DNA of 56,639 nucleotides from Gracilaria domingensis (GCA_022539475.1 VCMS01000345.1:1-56639), one strand, 5' to 3'. Positions 1-10,747 are shown, counted from the first letter of the stretch. The notes: a model not told the origin generated them from the sequence alone. Made by a program: numbers and translations.

Positions 1-2
1 GC

Positions 3-629
3 ATTGGTGAAAGACGTTGGCGTACACAGACGAAGAAGGTCACAGGATTTGTTGCTAGGGAGCTAAGGGGATTGAAGGATGGGCAAAACCAGTTGATGGG
101 TCGAGTGCAGGGGCTGGAGGGGAAGCTGAAGGAACTCAGTGAGAAGCGGGAGGATGTACGTCAAGTCAGAGGTACTCCAGTGACTCCTGCGCTGAGGATT
201 TTGAACGGTGTCGGGGTCGTGGTCGGGGTCGATGGGTCTAGTGTGGATGCAGATGAGGATACGAGGGACTTTGTGCCGGCTACGGAGAGTTTGGGTGAGG
301 ATGAAATGGTTGCGGGTAATGAAGGAAAGAAGAGGGGCCGAAAGAGGAAGTACGGGGAGAAGAGGCCAATCGTGGCCAGGAAGCTAGAGGTGGAGGAGGA
401 TGAAGTGAGGCCGAAGCTTGCAAATGAGAAGAAGAAGAAGATGGAGAAAAAGAAGAAGACTAGGGTTGGGTTCAGGTGTGTTCCGAAGCCGGTGTGGAAG
501 AGAACCAGCGTTGTGGGATATCAGGAGCGTGGAGCGGGGAGGATGTGGAGGAAGGGGAAAAGGAGGAGGAACGGGGCGATGATGTGGCGAAAGGGTTTGG
601 GGCGTTGTTTTTCGCAGATGCGGAGATAG
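3..629 (+). CDS. Partial coiled-coil/basic protein (left edge)
   Basis: The reading frame is open from the window edge, so the start lies outside. The first ~50 visible residues are rich in Lys, Glu and Leu and look like a coiled coil. An acidic linker follows, then a strongly basic stretch with an AT-hook/NLS-like core (KKRGRKRKYGEKRP) and a KKKKMEKKKK run. From about position 470 the frame becomes an Arg/Trp-rich tail, while another frame (476-658) gives an acidic Glu-rich tail ending in AGGGGLF. A frameshift near 470 is therefore possible. I do not recognise the family; nuclear or DNA-binding is only a guess from the basic motif, and a transposon-borne protein is equally possible. Confidence 0.35.
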   Translation: MGERRWRTQTKKVTGFVARELRGLKDGQNQLMGRVQGLEGKLKELSEKREDVRQVRGTPVTPALRILNGVGVVVGVDGSSVDADEDTRDFVPATESLGEDEMVAGNEGKKRGRKRKYGEKRPIVARKLEVEEDEVRPKLANEKKKKMEKKKKTRVGFRCVPKPVWKRTSVVGYQERGAGRMWRKGKRRRNGAMMWRKGLGRCFSQMRR

Positions 630-982
630 AGGAGGCTGGTGGCGGTGGACTGTTCTAAGTAGGATGCAACTTGAAGTGGTATGGGGGTGGCGAGATGCAT
701 GCGCGCGGTTCCATAAGGTGAATGTTGTACTAGGTATTCGTAGTAATGATGACTATTCTAGAGTATTTGCAGCAAAATAGCGAACGTAAATATGGCGGCA
801 CAGGTGGACATCACAAGATGTCCTCACACGACAACAAATAATACGTCTGATACTTTCATTTCGTGAACATATACTAGCAGACGTGGCGTACGTCAACTGT
901 TCTGCATTGAATGGAGAAAAAGCCTAGTACATGAAAGCGTAGCATACAAAAAATTGAAATTAATTGCTTGCACATAGCCCTA
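630..982. other. No gene seen
   Basis: This stretch between the left-edge ORF and the solo LTR has no ORF with protein-like composition and no repeat that I can see. Confidence 0.4.
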
Positions 983-1973
983 TGTGGTGCAAACCCAGGA
1001 CGGGTGAAACACGCACAGGATGTCCGAAGTCCTGCTCCTTAGGGGATGGTAACTCGCTGGACGAGCTTCTGTTGACACCGGGGACCTGGGTGTAAGACCA
1101 GTAGTGTACTGAGGAAACCCTACAGAGGTGAATGCAGAAAGTCCAATATCAGGACAATCACCAGCCAAGAACGGTGTAGAAGCGAGGAATACCGAAAAGG
1201 GGTGAGCCAGACACTTCGGAAGGAGGCGTAGCCCAAGAAATAAGGGACAGAGAGATACGTCCAAAGTGGAGACGCGGGCCGTGCACACGCAGGCAACAGG
1301 CCCGACGTCGGGGAAAAGACACGAAAAGAAACAAGAAAGAACCCAATACTGGGCGGAGATCTGTCCTGCAATCAGGAAGTAATAGAAATAGTAGAAGTCA
1401 ATACGACACGGTATATACAGATTCCTTAGGCGTCCCAAGGAGAGTGCGCGTACTTATACCTCTTGAGATGACCCTCTGGGCGGAGTAGTACACCGGCAAG
1501 GGCAGTAGCGCCTAGAGCCCACACTCAAGATGAGTCTCGAGTGCCCTCTGATCAGAGTGGCAGTTCTCAAGGGAGAGGCTTGGTTACTTTACCATCAGGT
1601 GGTGTTTAGCCGCCTCTGCACCTCTAAGTACCCCAGGTGCATAGTCGGTTGACTGATTACGATAGTGCACACCCGTACGGGTGGTACACGTACGCAACGC
1701 CACTGTCAGGGTGCAGAAAATAAAGACAAACTACAATATTCCCCAAAATACCCCATTGGTGCACTAGCCATCCACCTCCATGTGTCCACGCCCGACCAGG
1801 GCCCTTGGCATATGCACGCCCCTATAGGGGTGCTACGTAAGATTAAAGTAACCAACGGTTGAAGACTTCCATAGGGATGCATCTCATAATGTCAAGTGCC
1901 ACGTGCACGGGCGCATCGCTCATGTATGAAGAGCTTCTTCGTCAAACACCCTCAGAATCGGGTTTGCTCCACA
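983..1973 (-). mobile_element. Solo LTR, same family as the LTR at 34642-35624
   Basis: The reverse complement of this block aligns along its whole length with 34642-35624, matching most bases by eye. Read on the minus strand it starts TGTGGAGCAAACC and ends GCACCACA, giving short inverted termini TGTGG/CCACA. A TATA-like TATAAGTA (forward 1451-1458) sits at the same place as in the other copy. No gag or PBS adjoins it, so it is a solo LTR. Flanking 5-mers (CCCTA and TTGCT) do not match; a TTGCT pair would appear only if the element ran about 14 bp further left. ORFs inside it are not conserved in frame between copies and are not genes. Confidence 0.8.
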
Positions 1974-3930
1974 TTGCTTAGTAAATGTTAATTCTAAATT
2001 AATGAAAATAAACTAATTAGTCCTTGCAATGCACGCGCATGCAAGCTCCACGTGTTGCAGTATACACACGTGCTGAGAGACCCGTGAGGTCACCACTCGG
2101 TCGGGGAGAGCCCCCGTTGATCGGGCGTGCTATACTACACTCAGATCTTGTGCTTAACGGATAAGCGGACTGTTCCCACTGTTTGAACTGCTTTAAGGAA
2201 AAAAGACGATGATGCGCCATAGTCCCCATTTCAGTAACGAAATCGGAACTTGCTGGATGCAAATGCAGCGGTAACCTCACCAAAGTGCACTTTTTCGGGT
2301 CTGGTACGCCCTAATCTTCAAAGTGAGAGCAACAAATAAAATCCGGAAGCTTCGAACATGCAAGTCGTCCACGTTCGTCTTCGTAATAATTATTCTTGCC
2401 AACCTTACATATCCAGTTTGAAGTTCTCTTCTGTGGGTTTGAAGCTTTGAGGAGGGCCGCGAGCTGATGTATACTTGATGCGAAGATAATGTGGCTTCAA
2501 AAATAGGAGAATGACTTTGGAGCGAAGAAAAAGATTTTGTGAAGCCAAAAGTTTTTCATAAGCATATATGCCATTCCTGCGACCAAAATAAAAGCTTTCC
2601 TTGGAGGTTCGAATCTTATAGTTATGTAGCTCAAGGAATTGACCAAGAATAATATTTTGTTAATTATGCCTTTTGAAAGAAGACCTAATATCAATGTTAT
2701 AACAAACATAAGATTCTCTGTGTTGAAAAGGTTTTGAGAAGGCAGATTCAGAAATAAAAGGAAACGTGCCAACCTAATTGCCAGTCAAAGCTTTGGTAGA
2801 ACTTGTGAGACCTGAGTTCTAAATTCCGTCGTGGACCTTTCGTCAAAACGCTACAATGGTTGAGAAACATTTTATACTAGAGAATGAGAATGTTGTTCTC
2901 GATACTTGTACTCGCTCTCCAAATAGGTAGACGGTACGACTTTGAGGCTGCTTTTGGCCTTTTTAAGTAGAGGGAGCTTTTGACCATTGTATTCTCTGTA
3001 ACATTCTATTTGTCAAGACTATTGAATGAGGATAACTACGACTCAGCCGTCGGGATGTGACTTGGTGGCACATTTACCGACTTGTACTGCTTGAGCGTGA
3101 TGTGTTAAGATATCTTATAGTGCCCTTACACTCTATCAAAGAGAAATTCTTACAAGTTTTGACTCTGAAAGCTTACAGTCTCTGTTATCCGCAATTTGAC
3201 TTCATTCATTGAGAAGAAAGAAGAAAAACGGCCACTTTTTCGATGAATTGGATTTCGGACAAAACGAAGATTTGAGAGATGGTGAATATACTATCAGATC
3301 CGAATCGAACAATGCCTAACCTTTATCAAAATTGTAACGCGATGAACGAGTTCTTTTTTAGTAGTTTTTAGTACAATCACAGAACTGTTTTTCAGGCTAT
3401 AGTTTTATGTTTTCTGTATTGAAACTTGCAACGGTCTGTTGTAAACTTGGTATCAATTAAAAACAGTAGAAAGGTCTCATAAAAAAAGTGTGATTTTTAA
3501 ATGAGCGTTTTGCCTTTCAAAAACTTTTAACTTTTTGTGTGAAATCATACAGAACGGAAAAAAACATAAAACAGTGTAAAATAACATATAATGTAATGCT
3601 GTTGAGTGCAAAGTACATTATCTTAATTCTGTAGTAAACAAAATAAACTGGTTATGTTTTTGGGAATATTTTCATTATGTTTTAGTATACATTATCGTAT
3701 TTGTCATAGAACTAACATAAATGTTTACAAAATTGAGTAGAAAACTTGACATTTTGTATTAAACAATAAATGAAACAAAAGCTTTGGATCATTGCAGAAC
3801 AAAATATAATTTCATATTTTACTATTTGTCAGACAAGGTTTCTTACATTCATTAAGAAATGTATAGAATTATTTATATGATTGTTTTCCCTGATATAAAC
3901 ATTGCGGTGTTCAGCAAACGCTGTTAAGCC
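1974..3930. other. AT-rich non-coding stretch
   Basis: About 2 kb with no convincing ORF. The part from about 2300 to 3900 is clearly AT-rich, with many A and T runs, and ends abruptly at the GC-rich duplication boundary at 3931. No repeat, RNA gene or promoter could be supported. Confidence 0.5.
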
Positions 3931-5404
3931 GATGCTGCAGATGTTCATCAAGCTGTTGAGCGTGCCCATCTCGGGACGGCTGTGGCCTGTGACGGAGCAA
4001 GTGCTGGTGGTAACATCGAAAGCAATCTGTGCGGCGACGAGTATGCGGGAAGAGAGCTGCTACTGCGCGAAGGCGCCGTTCGTGGCGGCGAGATTTGCGA
4101 GTGTGAGCATGGGGGCAGACGGGGCGCAGCTGAAGGAGGAGCTGAAGACGGCGTGTGAATGCGTGCTGCTGCTGGGGTGGCGGTACGCGCAGGATCAGGA
4201 GAAGGGCGGAAACGTGATGAAGCGGGTGATGACGGTGGTGAAGAACGTGGCGCTGTTCACGAGCGGCAGCAGTGGGCATGCGGTGAAGCACTACGTTGGG
4301 CTGATGCTGACGATGGGTGATCGGTTGTGCAGCAGTTCAAAGAATGGGGAGTATCTGCTTTGCCGCATGCTGACGTCAGAGTGCGCGTCGTTGGAGGCAG
4401 TGGCGGAGCATGTGGCTACCTTTGGGGGCGACAATGGCCTAGGCTGGAACGCAATGATGGAAGCGATCTGCACGCGACGTAAGGCGGTGCTCGCGCACGG
4501 CAGGAACGTTGGGGTGTGCGTGGAGTGGCTGTCGCAGAACGTGGTGAAGCAGCTGATGGTGATGCGCAAGAGCGCGGACAGGACGCGGGCGACGAAGGTG
4601 AGCCGAGAGTTGCTGCGGGTGCAGGACTCGATCTTCTGCAGCGTGGCGATGAAGACGTTTGCAATGGTGGCGGACATTGGCGGCGAGCTGAGGCACAGGA
4701 TCGAAGAGGGCGGCGAGGGCGCGGTAGACAACGGGGTGACGGCGCTGCAGAAGTGGTGCGCGCACGTGGAGGAGCTGGGGCAGTTTGGGCTGGAAGTGGT
4801 GGGGCAGATGGAGGCGCAGCGGCAGGAGTGCATGGCGAAGAAGCGGCATGTGGTTCTGGGCGGGCTGCTGCAGGTGCTCGAGGAGGTGCTGCGCGTGGGG
4901 CTGGCGGTGCGCAAGGCGTGCGGCGGCGCGCAGAGCGACTCGGTGGAGGCGCTGGTGATCGGCGTGATGCGCATTGCGCGCGTGCGCGAGCACGCGCCCG
5001 TGGACGTGCCCGCGGACGAGCACGAGAACGGCGCGTGGGCGCTGGCGGTGAAACAGCGCGCCGGCGCGATGGCGGCGCTGCTGAACTGCACGCGGTGGAG
5101 GGACGAGGCGCGGCCGCGCGGCGCGCACGACGCGGTGGAGTACACGGCGCGGCTGGCGCGGCAATGCAGGCTGCTGCTGCAGGGGTGCAGCGGCGGCGGC
5201 GGCGGCGCACGCCGACGTGCGCTTCGCTTACGCGAGCTGCGCCGTGCGGGCGTTCGCGTGGCGCACGAGCGCTGGGCCGCGCGCGAGCTGCGCGCGCTGC
5301 GACGGCTGCTGCAGGCGGGCGGCGCCGAGCCGGTGGCGGCGGCGCAGCTCGCGGACGCGCTCGGGCGCAGCGCGCACGATTTTAAATTAAAAATTTTGTT
5401 TTAA
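3902..5404 (+). pseudogene. 5'-truncated copy of helical protein with SANT/Myb-like C-terminus
   Basis: An open frame inside duplication copy 1. Almost all of it is predicted alpha-helix. The last ~55 residues (ERWAARELRALRRLLQ, then ADALGRS) resemble the helix-turn-helix of a SANT/Myb domain, where a Trp sits near the start and an LGRS-type helix precedes a Lys. The first residues come from unrelated AT-rich sequence, so there is no genuine start codon. The protein ends early (HDFKLKILF) because one A is missing from an A-run near 5392 compared with copy 2. Third codon positions are nearly all G or C. Function is unknown; the SANT call is by pattern only. Confidence 0.55.
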
Positions 5405-5538
5405 AGGAGCCGCGCGCACTCGCGTCGCGCTTTCCGAGTTGGAAATTCCAACTTGCATTGCGCGCTGAGCCACGCCACGCGCCACGGAGCGCGGAGTAGC
5501 ATGCGCGCGAACCTGCGCGCGCGCTGCGAACAAAGCTT

Positions 5539-5565
5539 GCGCACTGTGCATGCTGCACAGTGCGC
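5539..5565. repeat. Perfect hairpin, duplication copy 1
   Basis: Twelve-base arms GCGCACTGTGCA and TGCACAGTGCGC flank a 3-nt TGC loop. The same structure in copy 2 has longer arms. Confidence 0.8.
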
Positions 5566-5810
5566 ATGCTGTGCTGGCTGCGCGCGTGCGGCGCGCCGCG
5601 GCTGCCGCCCGACGCCGCCACCGACACGCCGCGCGCCTGCGCCGTCGCGCCGCCGCTCAGGGCGCCGCGGCGCCGCCGTGACATCTACCTACTGCCGCTC
5701 GCACCCTGTCATGATGCCGCGCGGTTGACAGCGCGCCCTGCGCGCCCCAGCTGAGGCGCGCGCGCGCTGGCGGCCGCGCGCCGCCGCCCCTGCCGCCTTC
5801 TCACGCCCGC

Positions 5811-5870
5811 ATCTTTCAGCGCTGCTGCGGAGCTTTCGGCACTGCTGCGGATCTTTCGGCGCTGCTGCGG
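5811..5870 (+). repeat. 3 x 20-bp tandem repeat (copy 1)
   Basis: Three units of the form ATCTTTCNGCGCTGCTGCGG with two or three substitutions between units. It is preserved in copy 2, so it predates the duplication. Confidence 0.85.
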
Positions 5871-6044
5871 CTGCGCAGCGCGCGTGCGTCCGTTGCCGTG
5901 CTCTGATATCATACGCGCCGGCCCACCGGATCCGCCCGCAGCGCCTGCGCCCCGCGTCGGCATTCGCCTGCCGCGTCCCTTCCGCCGCGGCCGACTGCGC
6001 TCGGCCGATGACTACGACTGGGGCCCCAGCTTGCCGCCGCTATC

Positions 6045-6263
6045 ATGGACGAAGCCACCCCGATCTTCGCGTGCCCGCACGACCGCACCGCACCTCCTCC
6101 GCCGCCGTCCCCACGCTCAAGCAGCAGGAACTCACCTCCTAAATCTGCACCTTCTCCCCGCGCTGCCTCATTTCTATCTACTTCGCCGTCACGCTTCTCT
6201 ACATCCCATCGTGTGATGCTCCCGAAAAGCAGCATTGTACTTAGGGCCGCACAGAATCTTTGA
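6045..6263 (+). pseudogene. CDC50/LEM3-like N-terminal fragment (copy 1)
   Basis: In one frame the duplicated sequence encodes PTLKQQELTS, a stop, then ICTFSPRCLISIYFAVTLL. This fits the start of CDC50 proteins, the beta subunits of P4-ATPase lipid flippases: a KQQ-L motif before the first membrane helix. In the other copy the stop codon TAA is TAC (Tyr). The helix continues in a different frame (HRVMLPKSSIVL), so there is also a frameshift. The rest of the gene, with the large extracellular domain and second helix, is absent because the duplication ends here. Identification rests on about 45 residues. Confidence 0.4.
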
Positions 6264-6681
6264 TGATGTGCACATCCCGCTAATGTAACAAAGTAAAGGT
6301 TAGTGGCTGTCTGGCTTTTTCTAATTAAAAAGAAGGCCGCCGGACATGTCGCGGTGTCACACAATCGGTAAAACGGAGCTACGAGGTACTTGAAGCATCT
6401 ATGCAGAGTGACTTACTACCTTCTCTAGCGTGAGCTACAAGCAAACCAAAGTGACCAGGACTGATGTGGGCTTGTAGCTTTGCCTATTTGTTACAAATAA
6501 ACCTCTTGCAATCAAATATTGCATTTACATAACTTCGTGACATCCGTCGCTTGACTTATTTGATGTTACAAATTAAGCGGCGGAAAGAGAGTCCTGAGTT
6601 GCATAAGAGCAGCGTGCGACAACTTGTGCGCAAGCAATATTCGATTCATCCTCATACCTCCTTTGATTGGAAAAGCACAGT

Positions 6682-7230
6682 ATGGCAAGTCATCTTTTCA
6701 AATCTTTGCTACCTAATCAAGTTGTTAAATTTGCCTTCCATATTTGCAGCAAGCATGGATCAAAGGCGGAAGTTCATTATCACTACAATGAAGAAGAGGA
6801 GGATGAAAATCATCAATTATGCGCAAGATCGACACAGTGGAAAAGAAAATGGAGAGACCTTGAAGATAATTGGCAAAAAGAAAATGGAGAACGCAGAAAA
6901 AGACGTGCACACGTTCTAGAAAACGAAACCGTGGAAGAAAAGGAAAAACGACTTAGAGAACGTAGAAGGAAGTATGCATTGAAAGTTGCAAAGAAGAGAA
7001 AAGTGATTGCGGCAAGCAGAATGGTTCAGTTACCCCAAAACAGTAATATACTCTCTACCAGAGAGGAAAGAAGATCACTTCAAGGTCAATACAAAATTGT
7101 TACGAAAGTGGACAAAATAGAAGTGTTCAGTCACTTTCATACATACTGTCCCTTAAATGGAGAGAAACCGGTTGGAAAGGCTATCGAACTCAAGAAACAT
7201 TCAGAGGGCTTTACTTTGAAGAATATTTAA
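6682..7230 (+). CDS. Hypothetical basic helical protein
   Basis: About 180 residues if translation starts at the ATG at 6682. The middle is extremely rich in Lys, Arg and Glu (KEKRLRERRRKYALKVAKKRK) and resembles one or two units of STPR-type repeats that occur in some DNA-binding and transposon proteins. There is an acidic EEEEDE run near residue 40. AT-rich codon use differs from the GC-rich fragments on both sides. No family is recognised, and a longer frame-shifted relic cannot be excluded. Confidence 0.35.
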   Translation: MASHLFKSLLPNQVVKFAFHICSKHGSKAEVHYHYNEEEEDENHQLCARSTQWKRKWRDLEDNWQKENGERRKRRAHVLENETVEEKEKRLRERRRKYALKVAKKRKVIAASRMVQLPQNSNILSTREERRSLQGQYKIVTKVDKIEVFSHFHTYCPLNGEKPVGKAIELKKHSEGFTLKNI

Positions 7231-7256
7231 TCTGCAGAAGACAGCGTTAGATGTTA

Positions 7257-8323
7257 TTAGTTGTGGAGAATTGTTGGACAACGCGAGAATGTAGTATGGG
7301 CAGTGCGTAGATGTTTTTTAACAGAATCGATACTACCAAGGGTATGAAGAACGGCAATATTGTTGTGGGTCTGATGGTGTTGGAGATCAAATTGCAAGGC
7401 AGGTTTGTAGCACTCAAGCGCCTTGTGCATATTTCCAAGTTCCTTTTGCACGACTTCTAGATTGTTATGAGCCTCAGTTAGACGTGGGTTAAATTGGTCA
7501 GCAAGATTTTACGGGAGGAGAGCACGTTCCAACTTTCCAGTTTCGGCGTAGAGAACACCAAGGTCGTAGTGAACATCGGAAACCAGGGCTGGAGGGCAAG
7601 AACGCGCTTAGAGATCTTTTTTGCTAGCTGAGTATCAACAGTTTCGCCTATTAGAACCCTTGGCGGAGAGAGTGAGAGCGAGATTGCTATGGCCAGTTTG
7701 TAGTTAGAATTGCAGGAAAAACCCTTCTCGGAGGGGCGCATGGAAAGATCGGGGGCTCCAGCGTTTCATTGCAGCAAGCCGAGATTGCAACATGCTTCGA
7801 CGTGCGAGGAGTTGTGCTGCAGCTACTCCTTGTTGTACATTCGGGCCTTTCCAGTGTGCGAGGTGTCTGCACGTGCGATGGCCGTATTGTAAATTTCCTT
7901 CGGATACATCTGGAGGGCCTCGAAGTAGTGCTGGACTTCGTCAGCAAGAAGGTTAGCCATCTTCAAGAGCACGTCCTCATCGGTGAGCAGTGCGGCCAAC
8001 TGCAACGCCAGCGACGTTTCACCGCACCAGGTCAAAGCCGTGATGGCTCGTCTAACGAGGCGCAACGCCTCTGGCAGCTGCACGAGGTTGAAGGACAAAA
8101 TGGTGGCCAGTGCCTACAGCGCGGACACCGAGTCGGGCGCGATGCGCGGCGCGCGCCACAGCGTCTCCTCGGCGTCGGCAACGGCACGAGCTGCACCGAC
8201 GCCAGCTGACGAAGCAAAGGTGCATAATGCGCGTGATGGGACTGCAAAACGGACAGCGCGGTGGTGACAGCGTGCTCCACGGCGGGATGGCGGCCGCACG
8301 CGTACAGGAAGGCGGCCTGCGAG
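7257..8323 (-). pseudogene. SPINDLY-like TPR protein, broken remnant
   Basis: Read on the minus strand, TPR-like segments appear in order but in different frames. First comes AAFLYACGRHPAVEHAVTTA. Then EVQHYFEALQMYPKEIYNTA with ADTSHTGKARMYNKE. Then SSHVEACCNLGLLQ with NSNYKLAI. Last is GNMHKALECYKPALQFD with HQTHNNIAVLHTLGS. Their spacing and wording fit the TPR superhelix of SPINDLY/O-GlcNAc-transferase-type proteins. Several frameshifts and stops separate them, and the C-terminal glycosyltransferase domain is not found downstream. In intact relatives the TPRs present Ser/Thr substrates to the catalytic domain. The TPR call is firm; SPINDLY rather than another TPR protein is moderate. Confidence 0.6.
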
Positions 8324-8872
8324 AGCAGGGCGTCGATGAACGACGCGGGGGGCGCTTGGGGGGGCGGCGGCGTCGACGCCGGGCGCGGCAGGGCGAGGCG
8401 GCAAAGCGGTCATGGCGTGGGTGCAACCAGCGGGCGCGGTGGTGAGCAGGTGGCGCGTGGCCCGCGCCATTGACGAGGGCGCGCGCGTTTAAAGCGCAAT
8501 GCTCCGGCGAAGCAGGGCGTCGATGAACGGCGCGGGGCGCGCTTGGGGGGGCGGCGGCGGCCACGCGGGGCGCGGTGGGGCGAGGCGGTAAAGCGGTCAT
8601 GGCGTGGGTGCAACCAGCGGGCGCGGTGGTGAGCAGGTAGCGCGTGGCCCGCGCCATTGACGAGGGCGCGCGCGTTTAAAGCGCAATGCTCCGGCGAAGC
8701 AGGGCGTCGATGAACGGCGCGGGGCGCGCTTGGGGGGGCGGCGGCGGCCACGCGGGGCGCGGTGGGGCGAGGCGGCAAAGCGGTCATGGCGTGGGCGCGA
8801 CCAGTGGGCGCGGCGGTGAGCAGGTGGCGCGTGGCGCGCGCCATTGACGTGAGCGCGCGCGTTTAAAGCGCA
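8324..8872 (-). repeat. 187-bp tandem repeat, about 2.9 units
   Basis: Units start at 8324, 8511 and 8698 with AGCAGGGCGTCGATGAACG and have a constant period of 187 bp. The first unit still overlaps the TPR coding frame (SFIDALLSQAAF on the minus strand), so the array probably grew by tandem duplication of part of that gene. A period of 187 is not a multiple of three, so each unit shifts the frame. Units 2 and 3 are almost identical, which points to recent expansion. Confidence 0.9.
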
Positions 8873-9334
8873 CAGCGCTCCCATTCGACGTTTTCTTTCG
8901 CAGTTGGCGCCTTTGGCGCGGCGCGCGCCGCATTGGCGCCGGGATATGCTCCCTCGCGACTGCCGCGCGCACCTTCACCGGCGGCAGCGCCGGTCTTCGC
9001 GCAGCAGCCCGCCCTCTGACACGCGAATTCCCCCTGCCTCCGTCTTGCTGCTGACGCTCTCATGGCTGCAGTCACTCTGTTTTGAGCCACTGCGCGACTG
9101 CCAACAATGCCATGCCCACTGCACAACTCTCTGCAAGCCCAGCAGCCCTTGACACTAACTGCCGTCCCCCACCACGTCGCGTCTGCCGACGCTGGCGCGC
9201 AACGTAGCGCAGTTCATTCACTCTCGCCATGTCCTTCGCAGCGCTCGCCGAGAATTCCTTCATCATGATCGCCGCGTTACGCGATCGCAGCCTTCTTGCC
9301 GTGGAAAGCTTTTTCTGCCAAGGATTTTATCAGT

Positions 9335-9695
9335 TCAAAATGGAAAACCGTCCGCACCACAAGACGGGTATGATACTAATATCGCCGGGGCGCACTGCGC
9401 GTCGGTGGGCACGCCGGGCGCGCCGACGCGCAGCAGCAGCGCCAGGTTGTGCTTGGAACGCGTAGGGGTTGGCCTCGCGCGCGATCGCCGCCTCGCACAG
9501 CTCCACCGCTGCGCGCCGTCGGCCGCCAAGCCGCCCGCGCCGCCGCCCAGCAGCCACGCCAGCCCCAGCATGGCGTCCGTGCGCCCGCTCTCCGCGATCG
9601 CGCGCCGGAACAGCTGCCCGGCGCGCCGCGGCTGCGCCTCTACCTCCGCCGCGCCGTGCGCCAGGATCAGCGCCAGGTTGTACATGGCGCAGCGA
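9335..9695 (-). pseudogene. Sel1-like repeat (SLR) protein fragment
   Basis: The minus strand encodes MYNLALILAHGA, then PRRAGQLFRRAIAESG, TDAMLGLAWLL and finally NLALLLRVGAPGVPTD. This is the alternating A-x2-LA / G-V-x-D / A-x2-L-R-RAI pattern of Sel1-like repeats, about three of them. The middle repeat is readable only by shifting frame (AVELCEAAIA), so the fragment is broken. It stops exactly where a plus-strand SDR remnant begins. SLR proteins are scaffolds, often in ER-associated degradation or signalling; nothing here shows which one this was. Confidence 0.65.
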
Positions 9696-10197
9696 TATCA
9701 CGAAACTTTGATAAGCTGTTGGGTGTAAATGATGAAGTCTGGAACAAGTTGTTCGATGTGAATGTCACGGCAAACTTTCGTCTTTGTAAGATGTTTAGAC
9801 CTATGCTGAAGGCCGGTAGTAGTATTCTGTTCGTCACTTCCCTCGCCGCCTATTTTCCTATTCGTAAGTTAGGAGTGTATTCCATTTGGAAGACCGCTTT
9901 GTTGGGAATTTCAAGGTTCTCGAGGATGAACTCGCAGATGATGATATTCGAGTAAACGCTGTGGCCCCAGGATTAATTCGTACTCGTTTCTCAAGCGCTT
10001 TGTGGAAGCACGATAATGGGAGTGATTTGGGATGCGGAGAGCGAGAAGATGGTTCGGGGAAAGAAAGCAGTCGACTACGTCGAAGTGGTTGCGTGGATGA
10101 CGTTGCTACTGTTGCTGCTTTTCTTGTGTCAAAGCAGTCGCGGTTTGTAAGTGGGGAGATTGTTGTCGTTGCCGGTGCTACACGTTCTAGATTGTAA
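9696..10197 (+). pseudogene. DHRS4-like short-chain dehydrogenase, N-terminally truncated
   Basis: Recognisable SDR features run in order: WNKLFDVNVTANF, SILFVTSLAAYFP with the catalytic Ser region, and YSIWK as the YxxxK active site. They continue in another frame with DIRVNAVAPGLIRT and VATVAAFLVS. The protein ends in Ser-Arg-Leu, a PTS1 peroxisomal signal, as known for DHRS4. The nucleotide-binding TGxxxGIG half is missing; Sel1-repeat sequence on the other strand sits there instead. One base is missing near 9915 (ATTTCAAGGTTCTC), which shifts the frame. Intact relatives are NADP-dependent carbonyl/retinal reductases of peroxisomes. Confidence 0.8.
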
Positions 10198-10747
10198 TTT
10201 GTCCTGCTCATGAGTTAGCCAAATGTTTGACATCAGATATATTTCCATGCTCTTGAATATCCAGAACGGTACATCCGAGATCTCTTTGCGTCAATCAATT
10301 AAGAAGACATGTGCTTGCGCTAGTTGTGCTTGAGTTTCTATGTCGAGCTTGTTGGGCGGCGCCCACAGATGGCTGCACCTGTATGTGAAGAGCAGTCGTT
10401 TTTGTGATACTCCTACACGAGATCTTGCGCATTAGATCTGTTTCTTTGTACAGTTCATGAAATTTCACTTTAGTAGCCCTCTCGAAGAGTGAAACCGTAC
10501 ATGTTACCTTCCATATTCGGCGGCCAGACTCGATAGCGCGGTGAAGACCATTGAAAATTCGAATGGAAGGAGGACAATCTGATTACAAAGGCCTCCTCTG
10601 TGCATGTACTGTCATTTATGACAACAATCTTCACTTTCTTGTCTCGGTCTTTCCAGGTTGACACCTTCTGCGCCATGGCAACCTGGAAAATAGCGTCACA
10701 TTATCGACAAGTTCATACAAGGCTATAGATCTAAGGTTACGGCTACC
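10198..10747. other. No gene seen
   Basis: Spacer between the SDR and ABCF3 relics. It contains no ORF of protein-like composition and no repeat. Confidence 0.4.

Larger units (their letters stand above)
3931..6268 (+). repeat. Segmental duplication, copy 1 (2338 bp)
   Basis: Nearly identical to 15180-17518 over its full length. Similarity begins at GATGCTGCAGATGTTC and stops just after TTTGATGATG. The sequence left of 3931 is AT-rich and unrelated to that left of 15180, so copy 1 is the truncated one: it cuts into a coding region whose 5' part exists only beside copy 2. The unit holds the C-terminal part of a helical SANT-like protein, a GC-rich spacer with palindromes and a 3 x 20 bp repeat, and the start of a CDC50-like gene. 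A 17-bp palindrome (5437-5453) is present in both copies. Confidence 0.92.

Noticed and set aside
980..1438. 152-codon minus-strand ORF
   Set aside because: It lies inside the solo LTR, and the equivalent in the LTR at 34642-35624 differs by frameshifts; not conserved as protein.
983..1973. Clean 5-bp TSD for the solo LTR
   Set aside because: The flanks CCCTA and TTGCT differ; the TTGCT pair requires shifting one border by 14 bp away from the border seen in the other LTR copy.
2600..2630. GGTTCGAATC, a tRNA T-loop-like word
   Set aside because: The flanking bases do not pair into a T stem, and no anticodon or acceptor arm could be drawn around it.
4291..5210. Long minus-strand ORFs (264-284 codons) opposite the SANT-like gene; the same at 15540-16459
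   Set aside because: They are Arg/Pro/Ser/Ala-rich shadows caused by the lack of A/T at third positions of the sense gene, and have no domain sense.
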